Shown: positions 27,658-36,759, counted from the stretch's first letter. The stretch is 64,000 nt of DNA from Candidatus Geocrenenecus huangii (GCA_023268155.1 JALNKM010000003.1:62001-126000), one strand, 5' to 3'. A program made the numbers and translations. The notes: generated from the sequence alone by a model not told the origin.

Positions 27658-28125
27658 AACATCTTCTCTCATTGCTTTACTGGGAGAGAACATGCGCTCC
27701 GGATAAATGTCTAAGTTAACAGTTTAGAAGAAATTTGGAGAAGACCACAGCCTGATGAAATTTAATTGTAGTTACGCATGAATCAAACAACTACAACACA
27801 TGCGTGAAAAATACTGTTATCAACACTGTGGAAAATGCTGATGATGCAATCTACTTGTATACCCTGGAATATTCAGGCCTATAGTATTCCACCGTCATTA
27901 CCAGACAAGGATGAAAAGGGCTAAGAAGGTGGCCTACATATACTCCTAGGAATGGGTAGATGAATAGTTGGGCTGGTAAAGAAGTCCCTAATATCGAGAA
28001 AGATAAAGCCATGCTAACCAACTCTATTCCTATTACAAACTGGGTTTGAATATATCCTTATTATCGGATTTCTATAGCATGTCATTGAATTTTGAATCTG
28101 TGTCAATTATGTGAGGGTTAGAATT
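27658..28125. other. Gene-free stretch after the broken dehydrogenase
   Basis: No credible gene is seen in these 468 bases. The longest plus-strand fragments are about 30 codons and broken by stops. A 7-bp inverted repeat (ACGCATG at 27774-27780, CATGCGT at 27799-27805) is present. The region may hold further decayed sequence next to the dehydrogenase remnant, but I cannot name a parent. Confidence 0.4.
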
Positions 28126-28419
28126 TTATGCTTTCTGAATCATTTTCGAGATATCTATCATGATCTCATCTAAGGTCTTTGAGAACTCTTCCTCATCTGC
28201 CAGCACTAGGCTTCTGGCTTTTTCTATCTTTTTTCTTATTTCAGAGAGTTCTTGTATCTCCCCGAATTTTCTTATGATTATGTTGATTGTCTTCTCGGCT
28301 GCATCGATCAATCTGAGAGAACCATATATTGGAGGTTCATCTAGGCATCCTCTAGCAGACGCTAACAGGAAGGCTAGTAGCTGGAAATTTTCATCTTCCA
28401 GGATGTTTTCCGTAGCCAT
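28126..28419 (-). CDS. Small helical protein, DUF6092-like
   Basis: This 97-residue all-helical protein has LLAFLLASARGCLDEPPIYGSLRLIDAA near its N-terminus, a pattern I associate with the DUF6092 family; the rest is charged helix. Function is unknown. Its start overlaps the end of the nitroreductase gene by 29 bp on the same strand, so the two are very likely cotranscribed and coupled, hinting at a related role. The family name is from memory and needs a profile search. Confidence 0.55.
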   Translation of the reverse strand: MATENILEDENFQLLAFLLASARGCLDEPPIYGSLRLIDAAEKTINIIIRKFGEIQELSEIRKKIEKARSLVLADEEEFSKTLDEIMIDISKMIQKA

Positions 28420-28918
28420 TTAGATGCACCACTTCTTCTAATGGTCTCCTAGCGGGAGGACTTGGCCATTCACTTGGGTAGCCTAAACTGATCATTAAAA
28501 CTGGGTCGACTTCTTCAGATATATTGAGTAGATGTTTTAAGCCCAGCTTATTAAAAGATGCGATTGGGCAAGACCCTAAACCTAGAGAATAAGCCATCAA
28601 CATCATGTTTTGCGCAGCCATCGAGATATCCATAACGGCTAAGCTTTCACCCTGCCTCCCAGCTTTCTCTGATTTCTTCTTGTTGACACATAAGATCACT
28701 AAAGCCTTCGGGAAACCATACAGTCCAGGAGATAAAAGCTTAATCTTCTTAATTAGTGTAGCATCATCAATTAATATGAATTCCCAAGGCTGAATATTGC
28801 TTCCTGAAGGCGCCCATATCCCTGCTTCGAGAATAGTTATCAAATGTTCACGGCTTACCTCCTTATCTAGGAAGCTTCTAACAGATCTTCTACCCTTTAT
28901 AATATTCATCAAGTCCAT
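28391..28918 (-). CDS. Nitroreductase-family FMN oxidoreductase
   Basis: The 175-residue protein starts with the FMN-binding signature IKGRRSVRSFLDKEV, followed by APSGSNIQPWEFILI and, later, NMMLMAYSLGLGSCPI and MISLGYPSEWP. These are family residues for FMN and nicotinamide binding. Members reduce nitro-compounds, quinones or flavins, or act in cofactor salvage; the substrate cannot be read from sequence. It forms a two-gene operon with the DUF6092-like protein. Confidence 0.9.
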   Translation of the reverse strand: MDLMNIIKGRRSVRSFLDKEVSREHLITILEAGIWAPSGSNIQPWEFILIDDATLIKKIKLLSPGLYGFPKALVILCVNKKKSEKAGRQGESLAVMDISMAAQNMMLMAYSLGLGSCPIASFNKLGLKHLLNISEEVDPVLMISLGYPSEWPSPPARRPLEEVVHLNGYGKHPGR

Positions 28919-29123
28919 ACCGTAAACCTCATCGAGTTACTTTATTTCTGACAAGATAAACATTTCCAATATTCTGATTTCGACGAAGCTGGAATATCCT
29001 ATTCTAGTACGACTAAATACTAAAATGTCCTAAATGTTTCTTCTCAAAAAGACTTATTAGAAGCAGAGAAACATCTTAAGAGTGTTGAGAGGTAAGGATA
29101 AGGAGTGTAGTCGAGGTTCCAGT

Positions 29124-29375
29124 ATGAGTAGCTCGGCTTTACCTAGTAGGGAACAAGCAAAGACCATTCGTGATTTAAGGGAGAGCCTTGAATTGATAGT
29201 TTCTGGAACGGGCTTGGTTCATACTGAGTATGGAGGATTCATGATTGAAGTCATAGATTTCGCACGTTTCCCCTACGGTGATGTTATTACAACCTTGATA
29301 AAACATGGTTTCGAGATTTGGATCACTCTAAGAGATGACAGGCCACAAATAATTGCTTGTGTCAAAGGAGATTAA
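29124..29375 (+). CDS. Unknown small alpha/beta protein
   Basis: I do not recognise this protein. From the ATG at 29124 it has 83 residues: a charged helix (REQAKTIRDLRESLELIV), then strands and a helix (GGFMIEVIDFARF, DVITTLIKHGFEIWITLRDD, PQIIACV). An upstream in-frame GTG at 29082 would add 14 residues. There is no membrane segment. It ends with a 4-bp overlap with the convergent permease gene. Confidence 0.55.
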   Translation: MSSSALPSREQAKTIRDLRESLELIVSGTGLVHTEYGGFMIEVIDFARFPYGDVITTLIKHGFEIWITLRDDRPQIIACVKGD

Positions 29376-30769
29376 GCAGACATTAAAGGAAGCTGGATCA
29401 ACACGATTAACATAGCAAGTAAGACTGTAGGTATTGTGACCGCGACCCCGTAGGGTATCCAGTATCTTAAAGTAAGATGTACACCTATTCTTTTCTCCAA
29501 TGTACCGATCGCGACGATGTTAGCCGTACTACCAATGAGCGTTAAATTACCCCAGAATGTTCCCGTAAATAGAAGCGACCACCAAAGTGGATAATTGTTT
29601 ACGCCTAGCTCTCCTATTGTTTGGATAATCGGTATCCATGTAGCAACTGCTAGAACATTATCCATGAAAGCTGTCATTATCCCCCCAGCAAGAAAAACAC
29701 TCAATATAATGTTTTCGAGCACCCCGTTTGTCGAATTATATATTATCTCTGCTAATACTTTTACGGTTCCAACATGCTTCAATGTGCCTACACTTGCAAA
29801 GAATATCAAGAAAAAGATTAGCGTCCACCAATCAATCCTTCTCTCTACGATCTCCCTCGCATGCTCCTTCTCTAAGAAGAGTACTATTCCAGCAAAGAAG
29901 AAAGGTATTCCTAGTAGCATGGAATTCTTAGTAAGTCCAAGTAATTCTTCTAATGGTGTATGGAATACTAGACCTAGGATGGTGGCAAGAAATATTAAAG
30001 CAGGTATACGTATATCAGGCGCCTCTTTAACAACCTCTTCCATTTCCTCAATTTTGGCTCTTTCATTTCTTACCGCCTTCTCCAGTTCCGTTATCTCTTT
30101 CTTGAACACTATACGGCATATGACTAAAACCAGGAATAAAGAGATTATAGCTGTCGGCGTAGCCCATCTGAGAAACTCCGTGAAGCTTAATTTTGCATTG
30201 AAAGCTATCATTACTCCTACAGGGTTTCCGACGACTGTCGCAGAACTTCCTATGTTTGTTGCAAATATAGACATGACAATGAAGGGGACGGGATTAATCT
30301 TATACCTTGAAGTATAGTCTAGGATCACTGCAACCATTATTAATATAGAAGTAACCTCATCTACTAGCGCAGCGAGAAGAGCTGACATCACCAAGAAAAA
30401 GATCATGACTATGTTAGGTCTATCTCCAGTAAACCTCACGACCCTATCAATTAGCACTTCGAAGAATCTTTTTTCCTCAAGGTATCCGACTATAACCATC
30501 ATAGAGGCAAGGAAAAGAATTGTATCGAGTTGCGCGAAATCCTTAATCGATCTTACATCTATCAAATTTACACCTAACATGAAAGATAAGGCAATAAACG
30601 CGAAGAGAACTCTATATCTCCAAAACATCAAAGTTGCACCGACCATACTTCCTAACACTAGGAGAGAGAACATCTGTAGATTATTCAAGCCTAAAAGATT
30701 CGAAAGTAAGATTAGACTTATAAGCAGGCCTACAAACTTAACCACCTGACCAGGGAACTTCATGCTCAT
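29372..30769 (-). CDS. ArsB/NhaD (ion transporter superfamily) permease
   Basis: The protein of about 465 residues has 11-12 membrane segments and the ion-transporter superfamily pattern of NhaD, ArsB and the P protein: LDTILFLASMMVIVGYLEEK, LLAALVDEVTSILIMVAVIL, TNIGSSATVVGNPVGVMIA in the first half and FMDNVLAVATWIPII, TGTFWGNLTLIGSTANIVAIG in the second. The paired T-x-x-G-x-x-x-x-x-x-G-N/A motifs form the ion-binding clamshell. Substrate may be Na+/H+, arsenite or dicarboxylate; no arsenic genes are nearby. I use the ATG at 30769 over a GTG at 30772. Confidence 0.88.
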   Translation of the reverse strand: MSMKFPGQVVKFVGLLISLILLSNLLGLNNLQMFSLLVLGSMVGATLMFWRYRVLFAFIALSFMLGVNLIDVRSIKDFAQLDTILFLASMMVIVGYLEEKRFFEVLIDRVVRFTGDRPNIVMIFFLVMSALLAALVDEVTSILIMVAVILDYTSRYKINPVPFIVMSIFATNIGSSATVVGNPVGVMIAFNAKLSFTEFLRWATPTAIISLFLVLVICRIVFKKEITELEKAVRNERAKIEEMEEVVKEAPDIRIPALIFLATILGLVFHTPLEELLGLTKNSMLLGIPFFFAGIVLFLEKEHAREIVERRIDWWTLIFFLIFFASVGTLKHVGTVKVLAEIIYNSTNGVLENIILSVFLAGGIMTAFMDNVLAVATWIPIIQTIGELGVNNYPLWWSLLFTGTFWGNLTLIGSTANIVAIGTLEKRIGVHLTLRYWIPYGVAVTIPTVLLAMLIVLIQLPLMSA

Positions 30770-30823
30770 CACTTAGTAACTATAATCATTCAGACACCTT
30801 ATCTCTTAATTTTACTTATGAGA

Positions 30824-30897
30824 TGGGCCCGGTGGGATTCGAACCCACGACCAACGGGTTATGAGCCCGCTGCTCTACCAGGCTGAGCTACGGGCCC
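30824..30897 (-). tRNA. tRNA with CAU anticodon (elongator Met or Ile2)
   Basis: Acceptor GGGCCCG/CGGGCCC, D arm GCTC/GAGC, anticodon stem GCGGG/CCCGT with loop CTCATAA, variable TGGTC, T arm GTGGG/CCCAC, discriminator A. The anticodon CAT is at 30861-30863 (complement). No intron and no encoded CCA. G1-C72 rules out the initiator. Elongator Met and the TiaS substrate tRNA-Ile2 are both possible. Confidence 0.93.
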
Positions 30898-30994
30898 TAT
30901 TCTCTACATGTTTACTGGTTGAATTTAATTGTTATCCGTATCCTACCGAGGTAGCGTCCCTATTTTACTTTTCCATCGTTTTAGCTTGTTGAAG

Positions 30995-31003
30995 TTTAAA
31001 TTT
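30995..31003 (+). promoter_or_regulatory. TATA-like box supporting a TTG start
   Basis: TTTAAATTT is centred about 30 nt before the TTG at 31029. The frame has a stop (TAA) a few codons upstream of that TTG and the Rossmann motif begins immediately after it, so a leaderless mRNA beginning at or next to the TTG is the best reading. Confidence 0.55.
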
Positions 31004-31028
31004 GGATGTTTCAACATAATTTTCAAAG

Positions 31029-32078
31029 TTGAGAATCGCTGTAGTAGGGGTTGGTGTAGCAGGTTCATATCTTCTATCCAGGCTTAGAGACCAGTATAGA
31101 GTTGATGGATACGAGATGCTTGCCCGTTCCAGGTACTTCCCTATCTGCGCCTGGGGTACTTCAAGAAACATGATGAAGAATTTCGCGAACAAAGTTGGTT
31201 TAAACTTTGAAGAATATATACTACATACCGGTAAAGAGTTGATAGTTGATCTCGGTAGAGAACTCCACCACATAAAGTTGAGAGGACTTTGTACATTTGA
31301 TAAGAAGAGATTCGAGGAAGACTTGTTAGAAGACTGTGAAGTAAGATTTGGGAGTAGAATAACATCTATGCCAGACGGATATGACTTAGTAATCGATTCA
31401 ACTGGATTCAATAGATCTCTTTTACCAAAAGTGAAGAATGATTATTTTATCCCAACAGTAGAATATCGTGTTAAATTCAGTAATCCACCTTTCGACGATT
31501 TCTACATCAAGCCATTTAGAGAACTTTCTGGATATCTTTGGTACTTCCCTCTAGGTGGAAACCTGTATCATGTCGGCGCAGGCGACTACTTCAAAAGACA
31601 TTCCAGAACTGTTGATGAATTCGTTAAGAAGTATGGTGGAGAAGTTCTAATGAAGATCGGTAGACCAGTAAGGATTACTCCTCCTTTGTATTGTCAGCCA
31701 ATATATATGGAAAAGATAGTAGGAGTAGGTGAATCGATCGGAACAGTATTTCCAATGTTGGGAGAGGGAATAATTCCAAGCCTATATTCTGCGGAGGCCT
31801 TGGTCGAGAACCTTTACAATATTGAAAGATACAGGAAAACCATTCTACGGATGTTTAAGCCATTTGGCACAGTCTTCGAGTTCATCCATAGAGCATTGAC
31901 TCGAAACATAGACCTTAAGAGGGATTGGTTCATCCTATTCAAGATATATCTACATATGCGGTTTAGAGAGGAAAGATATGGCGTTCAAGCAAGGATAAGA
32001 GACTTCCTAAAAGTAGTTGGCGCTGCACGTCAAAGTAATATAATGTTTTGTGAGAAGCGTTCATCAGTAGAAGTGTAA
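31029..32078 (+). CDS. FAD-dependent oxidoreductase, geranylgeranyl-reductase-like
   Basis: The 349-residue protein begins with the dinucleotide-binding fold MRIAVVGVGVAGSYLLSRL; later elements are YDLVIDSTGFNRSLLP (the T-G of the second FAD contact), YLWYFPLGGNLYHVGAG, and VGVGESIGTVFPMLGEGIIPSLYSAEALVE, matching the end of the FAD domain in the geranylgeranyl reductase / digeranylgeranylglycerophospholipid reductase group. It is shorter and more divergent than usual reductases, so the substrate is open: isoprenoid lipid or another hydrophobic molecule. The start is TTG. Confidence 0.75.
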   Translation: MRIAVVGVGVAGSYLLSRLRDQYRVDGYEMLARSRYFPICAWGTSRNMMKNFANKVGLNFEEYILHTGKELIVDLGRELHHIKLRGLCTFDKKRFEEDLLEDCEVRFGSRITSMPDGYDLVIDSTGFNRSLLPKVKNDYFIPTVEYRVKFSNPPFDDFYIKPFRELSGYLWYFPLGGNLYHVGAGDYFKRHSRTVDEFVKKYGGEVLMKIGRPVRITPPLYCQPIYMEKIVGVGESIGTVFPMLGEGIIPSLYSAEALVENLYNIERYRKTILRMFKPFGTVFEFIHRALTRNIDLKRDWFILFKIYLHMRFREERYGVQARIRDFLKVVGAARQSNIMFCEKRSSVEV

Positions 32079-32087
32079 GAGTGATAT

Positions 32088-33224
32088 TCATCCTGACAAG
32101 ATCCTCTCTAATATCCTGGAATATATCTTTGAGGCTCTATCTAGCTCACATATTTCGATAGATTCATCAATAGTGTGTGCTTGTTCTATTCTTCCTGGAC
32201 CTAGAATAATTGTAGGTATTCTTGCTTGATTGACTATGAAGCTCATATCACATGTAGCTTTGAAACCTTTCACATTTCTTCTCATTCCTAATATTTCTAA
32301 TATCGATTGCTGCGCTACTTTTACTAAGAAGTTCCTTCTCGGAGTTTCCGCTGATGGAATATAATTCACCACTCTGATATGATAGTTATCTCTAGGTACG
32401 TCTCTCCTTACTATCTTCTCCAAACTTCTAATTGTTTTGTCGAGCTTCATCGATGGAGGCATCCTCACGTCTAGGGTTATCGTACATTTATCTGGGATAA
32501 CGTTATCCTTAATCCCGCCTCTAATCATGGTGACAGTATAAGTTGGATATCCTAAGAGAACGTGTTTCTCTCCAAGTTTTACTGTTTGAATTCTTTCTAT
32601 AAATCTAGACGCATAATATATTGCATTTACGCCCTTAGAAGGTGTACTCGCATGCGTTGAACGTCCATGAAAATCTACTTCAATCACCAGTCTACCTTTG
32701 TGAGCTGTACAAACATTCAATGAAGTTGGTTCTCCAACTATTGCGTAGTCTGTTCTTAAACCGCTTGCAATCAGCTTCTTAGTACCCTTACCTTCGATTT
32801 CTTCATCTGCTACAGCAGCAAGGATTATCCTACCTTTAATCGGCCAGCCTTTATCAGCGAGCTCTCTTAATGCCCCGAGAAAAGCGGCCAAGATACCTTT
32901 AGCGTCTACGGCTCCTCTACCATATATTCTGCCTCCTCTTATTTCTCCACTAAATGGGGGGAAACTCCATTTTTCTCTATCTCCGGCTGGAACAGTATCT
33001 AGATGGGTATTCAGCATTATGGAGGGGTGCTGATATTCTTCTCCATATACTCCAATAACATTGGCCCTAGACTCTTCAAATCTATCGATCGTAGTCTTCA
33101 TGCCTATTTTTGCTAATTCATCTGCTATGAAGCTAGCTGTTTCAAATTCTCTTCCGGGAGGATTCTCACTATTAATCCTAATCAATTTAGATGCGATGTT
33201 TACGACGTAATTAAGTGCAGCCAT
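32088..33224 (-). CDS. M20-family peptidase (ArgE/DapE/LysK-like)
   Basis: The 378-residue enzyme has the two-zinc M20 pattern: MLNTHLDTVPAG, GRGAVDAKGILAAFLGAL with the bridging Asp, ADEEIEGKGTKKL with the catalytic Glu, GEPTSLNVCTAHKG, and a dimerisation domain. Candidate roles are acetylornithine or succinyl-diaminopimelate deacylation, or the LysW-dependent step of lysine/arginine synthesis. No other amino-acid-biosynthesis gene sits beside it, so the substrate is undecided. It is convergent with the FAD oxidoreductase, 9 bp apart. Confidence 0.85.
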   Translation of the reverse strand: MAALNYVVNIASKLIRINSENPPGREFETASFIADELAKIGMKTTIDRFEESRANVIGVYGEEYQHPSIMLNTHLDTVPAGDREKWSFPPFSGEIRGGRIYGRGAVDAKGILAAFLGALRELADKGWPIKGRIILAAVADEEIEGKGTKKLIASGLRTDYAIVGEPTSLNVCTAHKGRLVIEVDFHGRSTHASTPSKGVNAIYYASRFIERIQTVKLGEKHVLLGYPTYTVTMIRGGIKDNVIPDKCTITLDVRMPPSMKLDKTIRSLEKIVRRDVPRDNYHIRVVNYIPSAETPRRNFLVKVAQQSILEILGMRRNVKGFKATCDMSFIVNQARIPTIILGPGRIEQAHTIDESIEICELDRASKIYSRILERILSG

Positions 33225-33326
33225 ACCCTTATTCGCATATAATATAAAGAATTATTCGTAGAAATATATTGTTCCCTGGTAATACTGATGTTCTCCGACC
33301 TTTTCTGAATTTGTCGATAAAGTCCT

Positions 33327-33569
33327 TTACTCTCGTCTTGTCTCTACGGTTACTTCTAATTTACTAGCTTCTTTCTCGATCTCCGGTGGAACCCTCACAA
33401 CTTTCGTATTTCTTAGAGATTTCTTCTTTCTAGGCGAATTTCTCAATAATATTCCACAGTAAGGACATCGTACACTTTCTGTCAAATAGTAGACTCTACA
33501 TCTTGAACAGTACTTGTAGCCGTTGGCGTAGCTCCTTCTTAAAGACATTTTCGGTTGCTCCAACAACAT
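33327..33569 (-). CDS. Small zinc-ribbon protein
   Basis: The 80-residue basic protein carries one zinc ribbon, KYCSRCRVYYLTESVRCPYCG (ligands C21, C24, C36, C39 by count), followed by an Arg/Lys-rich stretch (SPRKKKSLRNTK) and an acidic C-terminal tail. A ribbon plus basic tail suggests nucleic-acid or ribosome binding; no family is recognised. GGGAG lies about 6 nt before the ATG at 33569. It is divergent from the PhoU-like regulator 58 bp away. Confidence 0.6.
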   Translation of the reverse strand: MLLEQPKMSLRRSYANGYKYCSRCRVYYLTESVRCPYCGILLRNSPRKKKSLRNTKVVRVPPEIEKEASKLEVTVETRRE

Positions 33570-33627
33570 TCTTCTCCCGCCTCCGCTATATGAGTGTAAC
33601 TACACTCTCATAAATCTTATCTAATAG

Positions 33628-34695
33628 ATGTATATAGGTCTATATAGGCGAAGGAGCTTGGAGGCCAGTAAACAATATAGGAGAATCCAGCAAGTAGGTG
33701 AGGGAACATACAGTATAACGCTCCCTAAGCATTGGATTGTCGAGAAGGGATTAAAGAAAGGTGATCTACTGACTGTTATTGAAGAATCTGATGGTTCTTT
33801 GAAGATCCAGCCGCCGGTCAAATTTCAGAAAGAGTTATCGGCGACCATTAACGCTGAGCTATGTACTTCATCTGTACAGCTTACCAGGATGATAATTGGA
33901 TGCTACGTCCAAGGATACGATGTTGTTAAGATACAATCGATGAAAGGTTTTACAGGGGAGCAGCTAGAAGAGATATCGAAGACTATTGATAGATTGCCAG
34001 CTTTCGAGATAGTTGAACATAACCCTCAGAGAATAGTGATCCAGAGCTTCATAGATCCTGGGAGATTCCCGATAGAAGGATTGTTGAAGAGGTTCCAAGT
34101 TATGGTTTCATCGATGTTGAGCCAACTTGCAGACTTGCTAAGCATGGGTGATGAAAACATTATAAAGAGTATCGAGAAACAGGAAGAAAGGGTAGATGAA
34201 TTATACTTCCTTATAGTAAGACTGCTCTTTACTTATCTGAGGAGGAGGGAACTGGGGAAGGTTCTCGGCATAGATAGCCCAATCTACGTAGTCGGAGCGA
34301 GATTGGTGACCAAGTCTCTTGAAGAGATCGCAGATTATGTCTATGATGTTTCAATGGAATGCTTAAACTTGAGGAGAAGAGGGTTATGGCTTGATAAGAA
34401 CACTACTGTGGAGCTTTCCAAGAATGCAGAGAGAATTCAAGATATATTTGATAAGTGTATGACGGCTTTCTTCAGCTTAGAGATCAATGTTGCTGATGAG
34501 GTGCTCAACGAGATCAGTGAAAGTATTACCTTAAGTAAGGCTGGTCAAGTACTGGCAGGAGATCCAAGAATTCTCCCATCGGCCAGATATATCTCATGGG
34601 CTCTTGGATACATAGCTAATGAATGCAAAGTTATCGCTGAAATAGTCTTTAACAGATTTGTTAGAGAAGATACACCTATATGCAGTACTAGCTAA
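33628..34695 (+). CDS. PhoU-type regulator with N-terminal AbrB domain
   Basis: The 355-residue protein has an N-terminal SpoVT/AbrB DNA-binding domain (RRIQQVGEGTYSITLPKHWI, KKGDLLTVIEE) and two PhoU helical-bundle repeats (MLSQLADLLSMGDE...EERVDELYFLIVRLL; ISWALGYIANECKVIAEI). Archaeal proteins of this type are annotated as phosphate-uptake regulators. No pst phosphate transporter is adjacent, so it may act at a distance. The gene ends with a 4-bp overlap with the convergent MFS carrier. Confidence 0.88.
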   Translation: MYIGLYRRRSLEASKQYRRIQQVGEGTYSITLPKHWIVEKGLKKGDLLTVIEESDGSLKIQPPVKFQKELSATINAELCTSSVQLTRMIIGCYVQGYDVVKIQSMKGFTGEQLEEISKTIDRLPAFEIVEHNPQRIVIQSFIDPGRFPIEGLLKRFQVMVSSMLSQLADLLSMGDENIIKSIEKQEERVDELYFLIVRLLFTYLRRRELGKVLGIDSPIYVVGARLVTKSLEEIADYVYDVSMECLNLRRRGLWLDKNTTVELSKNAERIQDIFDKCMTAFFSLEINVADEVLNEISESITLSKAGQVLAGDPRILPSARYISWALGYIANECKVIAEIVFNRFVREDTPICSTS

Positions 34696-35819
34696 TGAGG
34701 CCTGTTAGAGATCTTCATTAGGAATATTAACGGTGAAGCTGACAAGATTATGAGAGAGGTAATGGTGAAAGCAATCGAGACATTGAGATGATCTAATAGT
34801 AAGCCGATGAAAGGTGGTACAACGATAAAACTTAGACCTATTATACTCTCGAGAAAACCAATCGATATACTTCTATATCCTGATTCTACTTTTTTACTTA
34901 TTAAGCTGAAGGATGCTACAAAATAAGCTCCATTAATGAGTCCCGCAATCGTTAAAGTGGGGAAAATTATCTCTGGTAGAGCATATACGTGGAGGAATAT
35001 CACAAGAGACTGCAAAACTAGTGATAGAATCAGGATTTTAGCTTCATCTATTATTTCAAGCCTGCTCACCAGCATGTATGCAGCCGTCCTCGCTACCCCG
35101 AATACCGTGAATAATGCTCCAACCATGAAGTTACTCCATCCAGATTCATATAAGTATGAAGGAGAGATGAGAATATAGCAAGCCATACCTATCGTAAAGA
35201 AGAAGACCATAACATATAGAGGCCAGATACTAGTTAATCCTCCTGCTTTAAAGCTGATCTTGATACTTTCCCTCAAACGTAGCTCCCCCATCAAATAGAT
35301 AAATGGGATAGCCAGAGCACATACTATTCCCGAAATAGCGAATAACATTCTAAGGCTAGTTAATTCAGCGATTACTCCTCCTAGAATAGGGCCTACAAAG
35401 TAGGCGGTAGACCATGAAGTCGAAAAACTGGAGTATACTTTCCACCTCGAGTTCTCTGGGAAGAATTCAGCTATGATAGATTCTGCAATAGGCCAGTAGA
35501 ACACTAACGATACTCCGAGCAGAAAGTTTGCTATTCCTATCTCTATGTAGTTATGCGAAAAAGCTAGAGATAGGAGCCCTATGAAGGATAGAAATGAGCT
35601 GAAAAGATACAATTTCCTCATATCATGTTTACCCATGACCAGTCCTATCAGTATTGGCAGAACTGCGTAGGGAGTTGACCTAACACTTCCAATAACTCCG
35701 ACTATAGTATAGCCGGCTCCGAGTCCCTGAAGAAATATTGGTATGAAGTAAGCTGGGCTGGATAATCCAAGCCCTATTATAAAAGCGGAGATATGTAATT
35801 TTAATTCAAGAGAAGACAT
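34692..35819 (-). CDS. Major facilitator superfamily transporter
   Basis: A 375-residue, twelve-segment membrane protein. The first half has the loop 2-3 region LIGLVMGKHDMRKLYLFSSFLSF, close to the MFS G-x-x-x-D-R/K-x-G-R/K pattern, and the helix 5 motif YFVGPILGGVIAELTSLRMLFAIS. The substrate is unknown; small-molecule efflux is common for the group. The ATG at 35819 is preferred to the TTG at 35828. Confidence 0.82.
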   Translation of the reverse strand: MSSLELKLHISAFIIGLGLSSPAYFIPIFLQGLGAGYTIVGVIGSVRSTPYAVLPILIGLVMGKHDMRKLYLFSSFLSFIGLLSLAFSHNYIEIGIANFLLGVSLVFYWPIAESIIAEFFPENSRWKVYSSFSTSWSTAYFVGPILGGVIAELTSLRMLFAISGIVCALAIPFIYLMGELRLRESIKISFKAGGLTSIWPLYVMVFFFTIGMACYILISPSYLYESGWSNFMVGALFTVFGVARTAAYMLVSRLEIIDEAKILILSLVLQSLVIFLHVYALPEIIFPTLTIAGLINGAYFVASFSLISKKVESGYRSISIGFLESIIGLSFIVVPPFIGLLLDHLNVSIAFTITSLIILSASPLIFLMKISNRPH

Positions 35820-35868
35820 CTTTCTCAAGGACGATCTCTCCCTGACATGTCTCCGTCAGACCTACCAA

Positions 35869-36012
35869 CTAGTACAATTCACATAATATGTATGCTAGGA
35901 AAGCAGCGATAATCATTGCTGAATAATCAGATAAGGTACTCCAGTTAACTAATACTCCTACACTTATTATGGTGACTGCGATTAACCTCTTCAACAACTT
36001 TGAAATATTCAT
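35869..36012 (-). CDS. Small two-helix membrane protein (candidate)
   Basis: A 47-residue frame with a short basic N-terminus (MNISKLLKRL), a first hydrophobic helix (IAVTIISVGVLV), a loop (NWSTLSDYS) and a second hydrophobic helix (AMIIAAFLAYILC). A TATA-like TTTATAAG on the coding strand lies about 34 nt upstream. The composition and the positive-inside charge are what a real membrane peptide shows, but conservation is untested. It occupies an otherwise empty gap. Confidence 0.45.
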   Translation of the reverse strand: MNISKLLKRLIAVTIISVGVLVNWSTLSDYSAMIIAAFLAYILCELY

Positions 36013-36102
36013 GAATTATCTCAGATTTCTTCATCATATAAACTTATAAAGGAAAAACCTCTATTAACTCGAGGATAATGAAGAGATTTATAAATAGTCG
36101 AT

Positions 36103-36759
36103 CTACATCTTCTCGCTCTCTCTATACAATCCCCTATCACCGACAAATGGGTTATAGATTTTCTCTACACCTATAGTTGTTGATGGGCCATGACCTGGAT
36201 ATACCGAGTAATCTTCTGGCAGACTTAGCAGTTTATTTAATGAGTTGAGAAGCTGCCTTAGATTTCCTCCAGGTAGATCATGTCTACCGACTGCGCCGGC
36301 AAATAGTGTATCTCCCGTAAACACTGCGCCATCTAAGACGTAAGACACGCTTCCAGGAGTATGTCCTGGAGTATGCAAAACCTTTATCTCGCTACCGCCT
36401 ATTTTCACTATATCTCCATCCTTTATGTATTCATCAGGAGCAGGGGGTTCAAGGCATCTTTCTCCAGTGATCTCTTTACAGGCTATCGTGGCCTTCATGA
36501 GTATGTCTAAGTCTTCTCTATGGATATAGAACTTGCATTCCAGGTATTCTTTGAGTTCTCTAACCGCTAATACATGGTCGAAGTGCCCATGTGTAGCATA
36601 TATCGCTTTTACCTCAACCCTGTTCCTTTCAATATTCTTGAAGATCTTTTCTGCTTCATCTCCAGCATCTATCAAGATACCTTCTCTTATTACTGGATCA
36701 AAGACCAAGTAGGAATTACTCATCAATAGCCCAACTATTATCCTGTCGACCATCAACAT
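36103..36759 (-). CDS. Metallo-beta-lactamase-fold hydrolase (glyoxalase II-like)
   Basis: The 218-residue protein has IYATHGHFDHVLAVRE (H-x-H-x-D-H), VLHTPGHTPGSVSYVLDGAVFTGDTLFAG with the third His and the bridging Asp, and YPGHGPSTTIGVEK near the end: the complete dinuclear metal site of the glyoxalase II group. It may be a hydroxyacylglutathione-hydrolase-like thioesterase or a persulfide dioxygenase-like enzyme. It is divergent from a hemerythrin-like protein. ATG 36759 or 36753 are both possible starts. Confidence 0.85.
   Translation of the reverse strand: MLMVDRIIVGLLMSNSYLVFDPVIREGILIDAGDEAEKIFKNIERNRVEVKAIYATHGHFDHVLAVRELKEYLECKFYIHREDLDILMKATIACKEITGERCLEPPAPDEYIKDGDIVKIGGSEIKVLHTPGHTPGSVSYVLDGAVFTGDTLFAGAVGRHDLPGGNLRQLLNSLNKLLSLPEDYSVYPGHGPSTTIGVEKIYNPFVGDRGLYRESEKM

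Noticed and set aside
27774-27805. Inverted repeat ACGCATG/CATGCGT as an attachment site, terminator or operator.
   Set aside because: Only 7-bp arms with an 18-nt loop and no neighbouring integrase or poly-T signal; it may be chance in AT-rich DNA.
32042-33224. LysW-type lysine/arginine pathway assigned to the M20 peptidase.
   Set aside because: No lysW, lysX or argB-type genes nearby, so only the family level is supported.
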